Shown here in pieces: positions 1-9,775 of a DNA stretch of 64,000 nucleotides. The stretch's first letter is position 1. Every line of letters starts with the position of its first letter. The notes beneath the pieces were generated by a model. It worked only from the letters and a program-made list of their open reading frames with translations, did no database searches and was not told where the DNA came from. Location: positions 620,001 to 684,000 of the forward strand of contig CDRNVI010000002.1 in assembly GCA_977017575.1 (NCBI GenBank). The letters run 5' to 3'. The stretch is from Paramoeba atlantica (taxonomy: Eukaryota; Discosea). The translations under genes were made by a program, and so were the position numbers.

Positions 1-66
1 AATTTTGAATACACGATAAATCAAGAATACCACAATAGTGTTCACATTAGTAATTCCGATAATATA

Positions 67-108
67 TTTGTTAAGACCCTTTCAGTCTATAAATCAGCTC
101 GACTGCCG
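67..108 (-). repeat. Single satellite unit abutting a LINE 3'-end tag
   Basis: Positions 67-83 are one reverse-complement unit of the AACAAAAGAAAGGGTCTT satellite found in bulk at 8.5-11.3 kb. Positions 83-100 (plus strand) match 12,591-12,608, where the last codon, stop and first 3' bases of a LINE lie. So a satellite unit touches a LINE end here. No gene is visible in 1-66 or 110-300. Confidence 0.55.
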
Positions 109-181
109 ATATCGTTGGCGAGAGGCACGGAGGAAACGGCGGTGATGTCAACAGGGGAAGCCGAGTAAATTGGAAATAAGT

Positions 182-211
182 TAAGGCTGCAAGTTGCAGC
201 TATAAGGTTAA
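182..211. repeat. Short hairpin repeat GCTGCAAGTTGCAGC
   Basis: The near-palindrome GCTGCAAGTTGCAGC and its flanks recur at about 50,584-50,611. Both lie a little downstream of LINE-related debris, so this may be a conserved 3' UTR hairpin of a LINE or SINE. The link is inferred from position only. Confidence 0.4.
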
Positions 212-301
212 AAATTTTTGCACAAATGATGGCGAATATATCTAAATATAGTTACCTTCGTCAAAAAAAAAAAAGATATTTTATTTATAAAAGGATTTTC
301 T

Positions 302-325
302 GCAAAAAAAAAAAAAAAAAAAAAA
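302..325 (+). other. Poly(A) tail of an upstream retroposon
   Basis: A run of more than 20 A follows 'ttttctgc'. It ends two bases before a spliced-leader relic, so the tail of one retroposed RNA is followed directly by the 5' end of another. Confidence 0.5.
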
Positions 326-327
326 TA

Positions 328-359
328 GACGATAAAGATACAGTTTCTGTACCTTGTTG
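328..359 (+). other. Spliced-leader (SL) exon relic, long copy 1
   Basis: GACGATAAAGATACAG followed by TTTCTGTACCTTGTTG. The 3' part resembles the conserved SL exon end of kinetoplastids and diplonemids (ACAGTTTCTGTAC...TTG). The next bases are TT, not the GT splice donor of an SL RNA gene, and the sequence after the relic differs from that after the 31,134 copy. This therefore looks like the 5' end of a trans-spliced mRNA copied back into DNA. A 28-base leader separates it from the ATG at 388. Confidence 0.75.
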
Positions 360-387
360 TTTTCTTCCATACACCATCTTCCAGACC

Positions 388-1446
388 ATGGGAGGGCACC
401 CCCCTCAAATACACTCCTTTTTGTCGGCATCCCCCTTCCCCGTCTCGTCCCATCACCCCCCTGCGCCGCATCCCCCCACCTCACCCTCCCTCCGCAGTGC
501 GCTTGCCCCCCTGTTGTGTTTCTCTCTCGCGTCCCCCACCCCCGTGTCAGCAGCCAAAAGTATACAATACTTGCTCACGGGGTGGGGGCAGAGTTCCTGG
601 CAGATGGGCCCGTGCTTCGCCTCCTCTCGCCCCTGCGTCAGTCCCCCCGTGTCTCTCTCCGCGCTCTTCTCAAGCGCGGAGGAAGCTAATTTTCACCTCG
701 AACATACAAGTAACTACGTTAACCCGTATCTTTTCAGATACACGCTCATGATGCGCTTGGGAATCGGCGTGCCAAAAGCACCGACCAAAATGATTTGCCC
801 TGGATGTTCGAATCAAGAATCTCCTTCAACCATCCTTCCCCACGTTGCTGGATGTTCCCGTTACTCCGGCATGAACTCTACCCGCAAGCATTCACACATC
901 GTCCGTTATCTCGCAGAGTTATGCTCAAAAGCAGGCCTTCCTAGTGTTATCGAACCGCGCATTTACTCTTCGTACCACTGCACAAAATGTAAGTGCACGA
1001 TTTCCGCAGAAGTCGCCGAGCAACATCCTTGCAAAGCCCGCCGCATTCGTTCCGGCCCAGATCTTGCCATCATGTGGCCTCACATCGGTGAGGTGCTCTA
1101 TGATTTTACAGTGGTTCATACGTGCTGTACTAGCTATGCCAAACAAACCAGCTCTGCCCTCATGCAACAGGTCGCCGACAGAAAGTACAAGAAATATGTG
1201 GTTGAGAAAGGCGTCGACAGCGATTCATTCAAATGTCTGGCCGCAACAGATTGCGGCCTGCTACATGTTGATACAAAGGCCCTATTAAAGGCTCTCTCAC
1301 AAAGAGCGAAGCTGAACTATGATAACGTGCGCAACGCGTTCCAACTCGAGATTGAGAAGATGTCCGCTTACACGATAGTATCTCAACTCAGAGACTACAT
1401 CCCGGCAGAGAAATGGATGGGAGGACTTCGTATAAGTTTACGATAA
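388..1446 (+). pseudogene. LINE, SL-tagged Pro-rich start joined to CCHC/RLE C-terminus
   Basis: An open frame of about 352 residues from the first ATG after the SL relic. Residues 1-100 are proline/serine-rich like other LINE N-termini here. The frame then jumps, near 680, straight into the C-terminal part of a non-LTR retrotransposon: finger CPGC-x13-H-x3-C (about 800-860), a second Cys pair, and a restriction-like endonuclease RSGPDLAIMWP...GEVLYDFTVVH (about 1,050-1,125). The reverse transcriptase is absent, so this is an internally deleted copy. The natural C-terminus in relatives is ...GGLR plus 0-1 residues and a stop; here the last codons run into the first terminal repeat of YR element 1. 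The tail matches the copies at 21.2 and 56.7 kb. Confidence 0.8.
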
Positions 1447-1627
1447 GAAATTTAGGAGACTTTATTTTGTTGATATTGCAGATGGTGCCCCGAAAGGGGT
1501 CTAAACTGTTTTCAAATTCTACCCCGAAATGGGTCTAAACTATTTATCTATGTACCAGGGATAGATTGAGGTAATTATAAATATACTGTATATTAGTGAC
1601 ATTTCCTCCTATAAACAACAAAAACGT
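1431..1627 (+). repeat. YR element 1 terminal repeat A1
   Basis: Matches 7,863-8,059 almost base for base. It contains two CCCCGAAANGGG-type hairpins (for example gtgccccgaaaggggtct), a feature shared by the A repeats of the other YR elements in this window. Confidence 0.85.
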
Positions 1628-2195
1628 AGAACCAACCCGCCAAATGGAGCCCGCGACCCCATGGCATATCAGAAAGTTGCGCGCCAAACTCATACCAAGG
1701 GATTCGATAGCGGTGTTGATCTGTTGGAAAGCCGCGGGCCGATGGACCGAGGTAGCCGAATTGACCAAAGACCGGTTTGTCAAGGTGGACGACAACGAAG
1801 TAATTGTGTATTGGGGGCGGCAAACGAAAACCAGACGACTCAACCCGTATCGGTTATCCATGTGCACAACGATAGTGGTTCCAGGGACTCCAGAGATAGC
1901 TCAACACGTCAGGCATATGATTGCAGGGCAGCGCATAAGCGCCACGACAGTACGGGAGATGGATCTCCGAATACGCAAGATTCTGGGCCCGAAATTCGGA
2001 ACACATTCCATCAAGCGCGGAGCGGTAACGTACCTGTTTCAGGAGGTTGCTCTAGGAAGACTAACAATATCAGACGTTCAAAATCTCGCAAAACATCAGC
2101 ACATTACCTCCCTATTACGGTACAACGCAAACCTGGTGACCACCGCGAGAGCGCTCGGTACACAGCGAGCTTCGGCTCTCCTGCAACTCCAATAA
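1628..2195 (+). pseudogene. Tyrosine recombinase region, YR element 1 (fossil)
   Basis: Fits the DIRS/Ngaro-type tyrosine recombinase: an Arg box (CWKAAGRWTEVAEL), HxxR (THSIKRGAVTYLF) and the late His/Tyr region (AKHQHITSLLRYN). In this class the enzyme integrates a circular DNA without target-site duplication. The frame overlaps the following RT frame, as in the other copies. Confidence 0.8.
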
Positions 2196-3837
2196 CACAA
2201 GCTGATGTAGATAGGTGCCTCGAGCAGGTCCGACATGTTAAGCGGTATAGCATTATTTGTGCAAGGAGAACTTCGCGCTTAGCTAAGGCGCAGGACATGC
2301 ATCACCCCTTACACGTTAAGACGGGAATTCCTACTATGGAACTGGATAAAGTTAAGTCTTGGATGAGGAATGACACGCGAAGCCGACTAGAGCGCATTAT
2401 GAATAAAATGTTTTGCACCAAAGTACCACCACAGCCTGAACCATCCATTAAAGGGAATCTTCTTACGAAGGACATCAACGAACTGATCACAGCGAATGTT
2501 ATTCAACGAGTTTCGGATCAAATGGCCCGCGACATACCGACTATACAGTACCTCGTACCCTTTACGGTGGTGGAAGCTGACGAATCAGGGAAATCCAGAC
2601 GACGTTTTATTTCATGGACTAAGGATGACAATGAACGCCTGAAGGAATATGATCCGCTCGTGCCGCTGCTCCATCCGGCGAAATACCTTCATCGTGTGGA
2701 AATGGAGGTCGGGGTGAAAAGAGATCTCAAATGTGGTTTCTATCAGGTCCCGGTCCCAGAGCGCGCGCGCGCGAAGTTTCGGTTTCGTGATTCCCAAGGA
2801 AATCTCTATCAGATGAAAGTTATGCCCATGGGGCATAGATGTGCCCCGGAAGTGATGCATACTATCACGTCCGTGCTGGCCGGTGACCCGGGAGTGTGTA
2901 AACCGGAAGCGAGTTTTGCAAAGAGCAATGTTGATATATATATCGACGGGATTCGCTACACAGCGAGCAAAGAGGAAGCCATTGGATATGCCAAGCGGAT
3001 TGATTCCCGCTGTAGAGAAGCTAATGGAGCCTTTAAGGAGCATGGCTCACCCCCGGAACTGGAGTATGTGTTTAATGGCGTAAACTACGATCATATAGTG
3101 CACAAGGTCAGCCTGGGACCTCGAGTACTACTGAAGTTACGTCGTGATCGATTTAACACTATTACGTACGCCCAATTGGAGACGGCGGTGGGGCGTCTCC
3201 TCTACGCCTCAGCAGTCCTTGGGTATGTTATTCCGCGTTTTCATTTTACGCTCAAAATTGCGAGGCGCCGTATTAATATGTTAAACCGAAATCTTCACCT
3301 AGTGGATAAGCCGGTACCTCTTCCTAAACCCACGAGATGCATCCTAGCCGAGTGGCGGGACGAAGTGCTAAAGAATATACCCATTGAACCACCTCCGCAC
3401 CCAGACGTCGTGCCCCATACGCACCGCCTATATACCGACGCATCGAGCAAAGGGTGGGGAGCAGTGCTATATCTCGATGACGGGGGGTACAGATTACAGG
3501 TGACTCTTGGCCCAAAGAATTTAAATATGAGGTAAATCATGCCGAGGCCATGGCCGTAACCAATGCTTTGAAGGACTTCAAACATCACTTTGAGAAGGGG
3601 ACGTGTATTGACTTATACATAGATAACACGTCTTGTCAGGGCGCCATTAATAAACGTATGGCGAATTCCGATAATATCGCTAGCGAACTGAAGAAAGTTT
3701 TACTGATGAATCAGAATCAAGGGATTTGCATCAAAGCGCGGTACATACGGTCCGAAGACAACCCAGCAGATCCCGTGAGTCGTTTAGATAGGCATACAAA
3801 ATTTCATAATCTACAACAATTGGTCAGCCGCCACTGA
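2196..3837 (+). pseudogene. RT-RNase H region, YR element 1 (fossil)
   Basis: Reverse transcriptase with FRFRDSQGNLYQMKVMPMGHR and DIYIDGIRY, followed by RNase H (YTDASSKGWGA, the NHAEAMAV box, YIDNTSCQGAINK, EDNPADPVSR). The same order occurs in YR elements 2, 4 and 6. Confidence 0.85.
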
Positions 3838-3867
3838 CTGATTGTTGCCGAAAATAGTTTTTACCAA

Positions 3868-3952
3868 AAAAAAAAAAAAAAAAAACAGAAAGTTAGAACT
3901 CATACTCTTCCCCCCTATTAATTGCAAAAAAAAAAAAAAAAAAAAAAATTTG
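3868..3952 (+). other. Two poly(A) tracts with a LINE-2 3'-end tag
   Basis: Poly(A) at about 3,868-3,886 and 3,927-3,948. Between them, 'actcttcccccctattaattgc' matches the 3' end of LINE-2 at 7,339-7,360. This is the tail of an earlier LINE-2 copy, and the next, 5'-truncated copy begins right after its poly(A). Confidence 0.6.
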
Positions 3953-3982
3953 CCATCACTCGGCTCCATCTGCGCACTTTCC

Positions 3983-6841
3983 ATGAGCACCTGCAAAGAC
4001 GTTCCACACTGTTGCAGATTCCTCTGGGCGAGCATCCTCACGCAATCCTTGACATCCGCAGTGAAGGAAAACACGGTAGAGGCATGGACACTTCTCGCAA
4101 TGCTCCCTAAGTGTGTCCTACCAGCACCTTTCCGAGGCGGTCGCAAAGGCCACACATCATACTCTACGTACGTCGAAAACCGCATGAAACTGTGGCTAGC
4201 GGGGGAGTACCTCTTGCTATGGGAAGATGCCCAGAGGGATCATTATAAAAAGCGCTCCAGATCACGCGACTCCGAAATCGATGCAGACAGAGCGGCAATT
4301 CGAGCCGAACTCTTGGCCCGCCAGGGGGAATTTTCCAGGGGAATGGCAGCCCTAACCGCAGCCCCCATGGCGCCAGACAATGCAGATACCCTCGAAAAGC
4401 TCTTGGAGAAGCATCCAGACCCACACGAAAATCCCTTGCAGAATGATCTACCACCGATCGAGGGCAACCCCCTACACCTAGAGGAAACAGAGGTCAAAAA
4501 AGCGATCGTCAGCTTCCGCAGGGGATCTTCAGCCGGCACGATGGGACTTCGTCCAGAGCACCTCCAGGCAGCCATCTTGGAACATGTGGACAAGGATGTG
4601 AATCCTCTCTCGGCCCTCACGCGACTAGTGAACCACATGCTTCAAGGAAAAGCGCCACAAGACGTCCAATCATTCTACGCTGGAGCCCGGCTCTGCGCCC
4701 TGGAAAAAGGCGAGGACGATGTTCGACCAATCGCAGCGGGTGAAACCCTTAGACGCCTCGTAAGCAAGGCGGCATGTATCTCGATAAAGGAGAAAGCGGG
4801 TACTCTGTTCAACGGGCGACAATATGGTGTAGCAGCCCCCGCGGGAGCCGAACGAGTTATCCACCTCTGCCGGAGAGCCATGCTCAATAACCTGGGGAGT
4901 GACAATTTTGTCTTCTGCAAAGTGGACTTAAGAAACGCTTTCAATAACGTCAGCAGGCCTGTTCTCACCCTAACCACGCGCTTAAATTTCCCCGAACTCT
5001 CACCTTGGGTAGAGTGGTGTTACTCCAAAGTGAGCTGTCTTACCTACAGAGACAATGTCATACCCTCGGCAGAGGGGGTACAACAAGGAGACCCACTAGG
5101 CCCTCTTCTCTTCTCTCTAGTACTATCCAGTGTAACAGAAGAAATATCGTCTCGGTCGAATCTAGACACTCAACTTTGGTACCTAGATGACGGGGTACTC
5201 ATAGGGGAGGCTGAGGAGGTCAGGAAGGCGCTCGATGTTTTTTCCAATGTTGGCTCCCGATGCGGACTTTTCCTAAACCCATCGAAATGTGAGATAATAA
5301 CACCGCCTGCTTCATCCCATCTCACAGGATTATTTCCAGAGATACCGAAGACTAAAACTCGTACTGATGGAAATTTCGACATCTTGGGCTCCCCGATTGG
5401 GTCAGCGGAGCATTGCGTGGAGTTTCTCAGGTCAGAAGCCATTGAGCCCGCACGCGAAACACTAGACGCAATAGGTTTCATAGGAGACCCACAAGTAGTC
5501 ATGTCCCTCATCCGGCAGTGCACTGGATTCTGTCAAATGGTCTACGCACTTCGCACGACACCCCCTCAGGCGCTTTCTGAGCTTTGTAATTCCCTTGATG
5601 AAAATGTTCTAAAAGCCGCGGAATGGGCACTTTTCCCTCTGGATTCCCACGCGCGTGACCAAATCCAACGTAAGAAGCGCAACGGGGGTTTTGGTCTCAG
5701 GTCTTCGCTCCTCCACGCAACAGCAGCATATGTCTCCTCCGTTGCGCACGCCGCCGATGCAGACGATTGGGACCCTTCAGAAGCCGAGGGATTCACCATT
5801 TCCGTGCAAGACGTGAATAGAAAGGCGGGGGTAGAACTTGTGGATCCCGGTACAGGACGCATCCCGAAACAGAATAAACCACATCCAGAGTCCAGCCAAA
5901 GACACAACCTCACCTCGAGAAGCAAACGCCCACGACACATACTCAACAACATGGACGCGGATAAGACGGCCGAGCCGGAAATGGTTATCCCCCGGCAGCA
6001 GCAACTGAGCCAAGCCATATCGCAGCAGGAATTCACTACAGCCTACGGCCAGGCCGACCCCCGCACCCGAGCACGATGGGTTTCTCAGTCAGGAAAGGGA
6101 GCTGGGAGCTGGGCCTTCGTCACGCCCTCAAGGAGTAAAGGTTTTGCTTTCACACCAACCGAGTTCCGCACGTTATCGCGCTGGTGGTTTGGCATGGACA
6201 TTTATGGCCAAGACCGCCCCTGCCCAGCAAACGGGTGTTCCCTACACCTACAGAAAAATGGGGAGCATGCATTATTGTGCAAGAACGGACATGGCCTCAT
6301 CACGCGGCACAATGCGCTTTGTGTAGAATTCGCCTCCTTTTGCAGCAAGGCCAACATGGCTCCCCAGCGAGAAAAAAGTCTAGGAAATCGGGGGCCAGGA
6401 GGGGGTCTCACCAGACCGGCTGACGTTTTCCTCCCCACGTACACTCTAGGGAAAGGCATGGTACTAGACTTCGCAGTCACCCACGCACAGCAAACAAAGT
6501 ATTTGGACTCTGTCCGGAATGCTAGCTGGGTGGCTGCAGGGTCTTTCGCCGAGCATTACTCAGAAACGAAGGAAAAACAACGTCAAGAAGCAGAAGAAGC
6601 ACAACTAGGGTTCACGGCCATGGTTGTCGAGTCTTTTGGCTCGTGGAGTAAAAGCGCAATGGCGGTCTTATGGAAGGTGGGAGCACTACGCGCCAACTCG
6701 TCAAAAGGTCTTCTCACGGATGCTCAAGCCCGAAATGACCTTCTGAAAGAGCTTAACGTCACACTCATGCGCTCTCAGGCCCGCATGATGGTCTCCCGGA
6801 TAGTCGTCAGTGACCCCCAAGCTCCCCTGGAAGGGGAGTAG
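3983..6841 (+). CDS. LINE-2 polyprotein: RT plus restriction-like endonuclease
   Basis: An open frame of about 950 residues with no stop, starting from the first ATG after the poly(A); the true 5' end is probably lost. From about residue 170 comes a reverse transcriptase: SAGTMGLRPEHL, DLRNAFNNVSR, QQGDPLGPLLFS, the catalytic YLDD near residue 400, and GLFLNPSKCE. The C-terminus carries a Cys/His finger (CPANGC...H...C) near 750 and an endonuclease motif RPADVF...GKGMVLDFAVTH near 810-830, the PD-(D/E)xK type of R2/CRE/NeSL-like LINEs. It is distinct in sequence from the other LINEs here. It is flanked by YR element 1. An intact RT-endonuclease frame suggests a recent insertion. Confidence 0.85.
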   Translation: MSTCKDVPHCCRFLWASILTQSLTSAVKENTVEAWTLLAMLPKCVLPAPFRGGRKGHTSYSTYVENRMKLWLAGEYLLLWEDAQRDHYKKRSRSRDSEIDADRAAIRAELLARQGEFSRGMAALTAAPMAPDNADTLEKLLEKHPDPHENPLQNDLPPIEGNPLHLEETEVKKAIVSFRRGSSAGTMGLRPEHLQAAILEHVDKDVNPLSALTRLVNHMLQGKAPQDVQSFYAGARLCALEKGEDDVRPIAAGETLRRLVSKAACISIKEKAGTLFNGRQYGVAAPAGAERVIHLCRRAMLNNLGSDNFVFCKVDLRNAFNNVSRPVLTLTTRLNFPELSPWVEWCYSKVSCLTYRDNVIPSAEGVQQGDPLGPLLFSLVLSSVTEEISSRSNLDTQLWYLDDGVLIGEAEEVRKALDVFSNVGSRCGLFLNPSKCEIITPPASSHLTGLFPEIPKTKTRTDGNFDILGSPIGSAEHCVEFLRSEAIEPARETLDAIGFIGDPQVVMSLIRQCTGFCQMVYALRTTPPQALSELCNSLDENVLKAAEWALFPLDSHARDQIQRKKRNGGFGLRSSLLHATAAYVSSVAHAADADDWDPSEAEGFTISVQDVNRKAGVELVDPGTGRIPKQNKPHPESSQRHNLTSRSKRPRHILNNMDADKTAEPEMVIPRQQQLSQAISQQEFTTAYGQADPRTRARWVSQSGKGAGSWAFVTPSRSKGFAFTPTEFRTLSRWWFGMDIYGQDRPCPANGCSLHLQKNGEHALLCKNGHGLITRHNALCVEFASFCSKANMAPQREKSLGNRGPGGGLTRPADVFLPTYTLGKGMVLDFAVTHAQQTKYLDSVRNASWVAAGSFAEHYSETKEKQRQEAEEAQLGFTAMVVESFGSWSKSAMAVLWKVGALRANSSKGLLTDAQARNDLLKELNVTLMRSQARMMVSRIVVSDPQAPLEGE

Positions 6842-7376
6842 GGCCCACAGGCATGGTCCTCTAGGGTAACAAGACGATTAGGGTGCTGGTCGCGTCGACA
6901 GAGTCTATGCTCACGCCTAGCTCGCGAGGGCTAGGTACCCCAAGTGAGGTAGTACACGGGCAGTGAATCTCCTCCCCGTCGGCCAGCATCCTGTTTCGCG
7001 ACCGTGTCGCTGTCGACACAGGCCCGCGCCTGCGCCCTCCCATATAACAAGGGAAGGGTTCACAAGTCAGGCCGTGGAGTGGTCGAAAGACCCGGTCCGG
7101 AACGCGCGAATGGATTGGGTCTGGATTGCTCGTTTTAGTTTTTACTGTTTCTTGTTTGTAGTATATACTTAGGGGAGATTAAATTGCTAGTTTTGGGCTG
7201 AGAAAAAACAAAAGGTACATCTGTGGAAACACAAAGATTTGCTAATTTGATTGCTTGTTTTCAACTCGTATACCCCCCCAATGGACCTACTTGGTTCGTC
7301 TACTGGGTCAAAATATAGAGGCAATGCCGCGATTCATACTTCTCCCCCCTTATTAACTGCAAAAAAAAAAAAAAAA
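6842..7376 (+). other. LINE-2 3' UTR and poly(A)
   Basis: Non-coding tail ending 'cttattaactgc' plus about 18 A. The segment 'ggaagggttcacaagtcaggc' at about 7,052-7,072 reappears right after the poly(A) (7,377-7,399) and again in part, suggesting template jumping or slippage at the end of retrotransposition. Confidence 0.6.
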
Positions 7377-7640
7377 AAGGAAGGGTTCACAAGTCAGGCA
7401 AAAGGAAGGGTTCACAAAAAAAAAAAACAAAAAAAAAACTATATATATACGTTCTTTAGTTATTCATGCACACGTGTACGACGAGGACACGTGTTTGACG
7501 AGTGAAAGGGTGCTGTACTGTGGTTAGTTGCGTTGGGTTGTCGTGAGGGGATGGGAGGGAGAGTGAGGGAGTGAAGGGTGCGAGGAGAGTGGAGGTGTGT
7601 AACGAGACTTGGTGTGCGTGGTGACGTGCGAACGGGTTGG
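7377..7640. other. Flank between LINE-2 tail and YR element 1 B1 repeat
   Basis: Contains two further A-rich runs, a short (TA)n and a G-rich stretch (about 7,540-7,610). No coding signal. It is probably untranslated sequence of YR element 1. Confidence 0.4.
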
Positions 7641-8306
7641 TTCGCGACGTGGTGGGCATAACGCCCGTTCGTAAGTTACAGGGAATGTTTGCTAGGTTAA
7701 AGAGCTCTATTTTGTGATACTTGTGATACTTAGTATATTTTATTGATTACAAAGGAAATGGGTATAGCGGGATAAATCTTCTATTTATACATGGGAAATA
7801 TTGATTTCTTTGTTTACCTTATTTTACGAAGTTTATGGCAGAAGAAAGGGTCCGTTGATTTCTATAAGTTTACGATAAGAAATTTAGGAGACTTTATTTT
7901 GTTGATATTGCAGATGGTGCCCCGAAAGGGGTCTAAACTGTTTTCAAATTCTACCCCGAAATGGGTCTAAACTATTTATCTATGTACCAGGGATAGATTG
8001 AGGTAATTATAAATATACTGTATATTAGTGACATTTCCTCCTATAAACAACAAAAACGTGCCCACCCACCCAACCCCCAACCATTTCGCGACGTGGTGGG
8101 CATAACGCCCGTTCGTAAGTTACAGGGAATGTTTGCTAGGTTAAAGAGCTCTATTTTGTGATACTTGTGATACTTAGTATATTTTATTGATTACAAAGGA
8201 AATGGGTATAGCGGGATAAATCTTCTATTTATACATGGGAAATATTGATTTCTTTGTTTACCTTATTTTACGAAGTTTATGGCAGAAGAAAGGGTCCGTT
8301 GATTTC
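7641..8306 (+). repeat. YR element 1 right end: B1-A2-B2
   Basis: B1 7,641-7,862, A2 7,863-8,059, a short C-rich spacer, then B2 8,085-8,306. B1 and B2 look identical, as do A1 and A2. This is the classic split-direct-repeat terminus of Ngaro/VIPER/TATE elements. Confidence 0.85.
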
Positions 8307-8349
8307 GTTGTAAGAAGTCAGCGGACACGTCTATCTGGAATATTTATAT

Positions 8350-8384
<35 letters not shown>

Positions 8385-8536
8385 TGAGAAGCGAACTCAT
8401 GTCACAAGCGAAAAGCATTTCTAGAATGCTTAAATCATAATTCGATGCTCCTTCTAATTGGTTTCATTTTATTTATTCTTGTTCATTATGTATTTGATTG
8501 CTTTTTTTTTTATAAGACAACTCACCGTCGAAAAAA
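8307..8536. repeat. AT-rich spacer with (TTTA)n microsatellite
   Basis: (TTTA)n at about 8,337-8,389, otherwise AT-rich sequence with no gene. It leads directly into the first satellite array. Confidence 0.6.
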
Positions 8537-9023
8537 AAGGTCTAACAAAAGAAAGGGTCTAACAAAAGAAAGGGTCTAACAAAAGAAAGGGTCTAACAAA
8601 AGAAAGGGTCTAACAAAAGAAAGGGTCTAACAAAAGAAAGGGTCTAACAAAAGAAAGGGTCTAACAAAAGAAAGGATCTAACAAAAGAAAGGGTCAAAAC
8701 AAAAGAAAGGGTCTAACAAAAGAAAGGGTCATAACAAAAGAAAGGGTCTAACAAAAGAAAGGGTCTAAACAAAAGAAAGGGTCTAACAAAAGAAAGGGTC
8801 TAACAAAAGAAAGGGTCTTAACAAAAGAAAGGGTCTTAACAAAAGAAAGGGTCTTAACAAAAGAAAGGGTCTTAACAAAAGAAAGGGTCTTAACAAAAGA
8901 AAGGGTCTTAACAAAAGAAAGGGTCTTAACAAAAGAAAGGGTCTTAACAAAAGAAAGGGTCTTAACAAAAGAAAGGGTCTTAACAAAAGAAAGGGTCTTA
9001 ACAAAAGAAAGGGTCTTAACAAA
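8537..9023 (+). repeat. Satellite array 1, unit AACAAAAGAAAGGGTCT
   Basis: About 28 tandem units. The left part is mostly 17-mers (TAACAAAAGAAAGGGTC), the right part 18-mers (TTAACAAAAGAAAGGGTC). Variant units (ggatc, tcaaaac, tcataac, tctaaac) occur in a fixed order that is repeated in array 2. Long reading frames across the array are a by-product of the 18-bp period. Confidence 0.9.
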
Positions 9024-9163
9024 GCTCCGACGGCTCGGCATATTGAGCGTGAAAAAGCCTCCAGAACGGTCGAAAACTAGAGAACGCGAAGAGTGCGTTC
9101 GCGATGTCTTGCCTCCAAGGAGTGTTGAATGCATTGCTGATGTCCATTGTTAGGATTGATTTT
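9024..9163 (-). pseudogene. LINE RT fragment
   Basis: The minus strand reads SILTMDISNAFNTPWRQDIANALFAF and on to AEPSELC, matching the RT motif-A region (ILSIDMKNAFNSPSRD...) of the LINEs at 21.6 and 43.4 kb. The satellite array begins exactly where the fragment stops. The other end runs into a T-rich tract. Confidence 0.7.
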
Positions 9164-9272
9164 TTTTTTTTTATTTCTGTACTAAATCTTTTATCCTTTT
9201 TTTTTTCATCTTTGAGCGCTTTTATTTGCGCCATAACTTATTTATCAGCTCCGTAGAGCTCTCTGTCTCCTT

Positions 9273-9698
9273 CAGTCCACCGTTTGACTTCACCCTTGCG
9301 TTTCCAGGGACTTGCTCCTTCCAAATATGCCGCCAAAGGAGATTTTGCACCAACCGCGAAGAAACACAGCCGAGCAGAACAGGAGTTTCGGCGCTCGAGG
9401 CCATAAATCTTCACACATCGATGACAACGAAATCTCACTTGACTAGAAGCTCTGAGGGGGCACTTGTCGCAACGCAACGCACTTGCAGTCCATCGTTTCA
9501 CTTCACCCTTGCGTTTCCAGGGACTTCCTCCTTCCAAATATGCCGCCAAAGGAGATTTTGCACCAACCGCGAAGAAACACAGCCGAGCAGAACAGGAGTT
9601 TCGGCGCTCGAGGCCATAAATCTTCACACATCGATGACAACGAAATCTCACTTGACTCGAAGCTCTGAGGGGGCACTTATCGCAACGCAATGCACTTC
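9273..9698 (-). repeat. 213-bp tandem duplication with LINE tag
   Basis: Two copies with a 213-bp period (71 codons), open on the minus strand across both. Each minus-strand unit reads CDKCP...CHRCVKIYG then LERRNSCSAR. The segment CCTCGAGCGCCGAAACTCC (within 9,371-9,400 and 9,584-9,613) matches the LERRK.FSA stretch of the LINEs. C-x2-C-x12-C-x2-C could be a small zinc ribbon, but no known protein is recognised. Confidence 0.6.
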
Positions 9699-9775
9699 TT
9701 ATCCCGCCCCACTCCTTACTCTTGGGGCCGCGGCCCCGCAGCAACATGGTGTGGAAAACTAGATAAAAGAAACAA

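Larger units (their letters stand above)
1431..8306 (+). mobile_element. YR retroelement 1 (VIPER/TATE/Ngaro-like), broken fossil with nested LINE
   Basis: A tyrosine-recombinase retroelement with split direct repeats: A1 at 1,431, then recombinase and RT-RNase H regions, then B1-A2-B2 at 7,641-8,306. It sits at the end of a LINE coding region. A LINE of another family (about 3,896-7,376) lies between its RNase H region and B1. Only some of the family's parts are present and it carries several breaks. A1 and A2 look nearly identical, so the insertion is probably not ancient. Confidence 0.85.

Noticed and set aside
328-359. An SL RNA gene
   Set aside because: No GT donor after the exon and no downstream snRNA-like part; exon only, joined to different sequence at each site.
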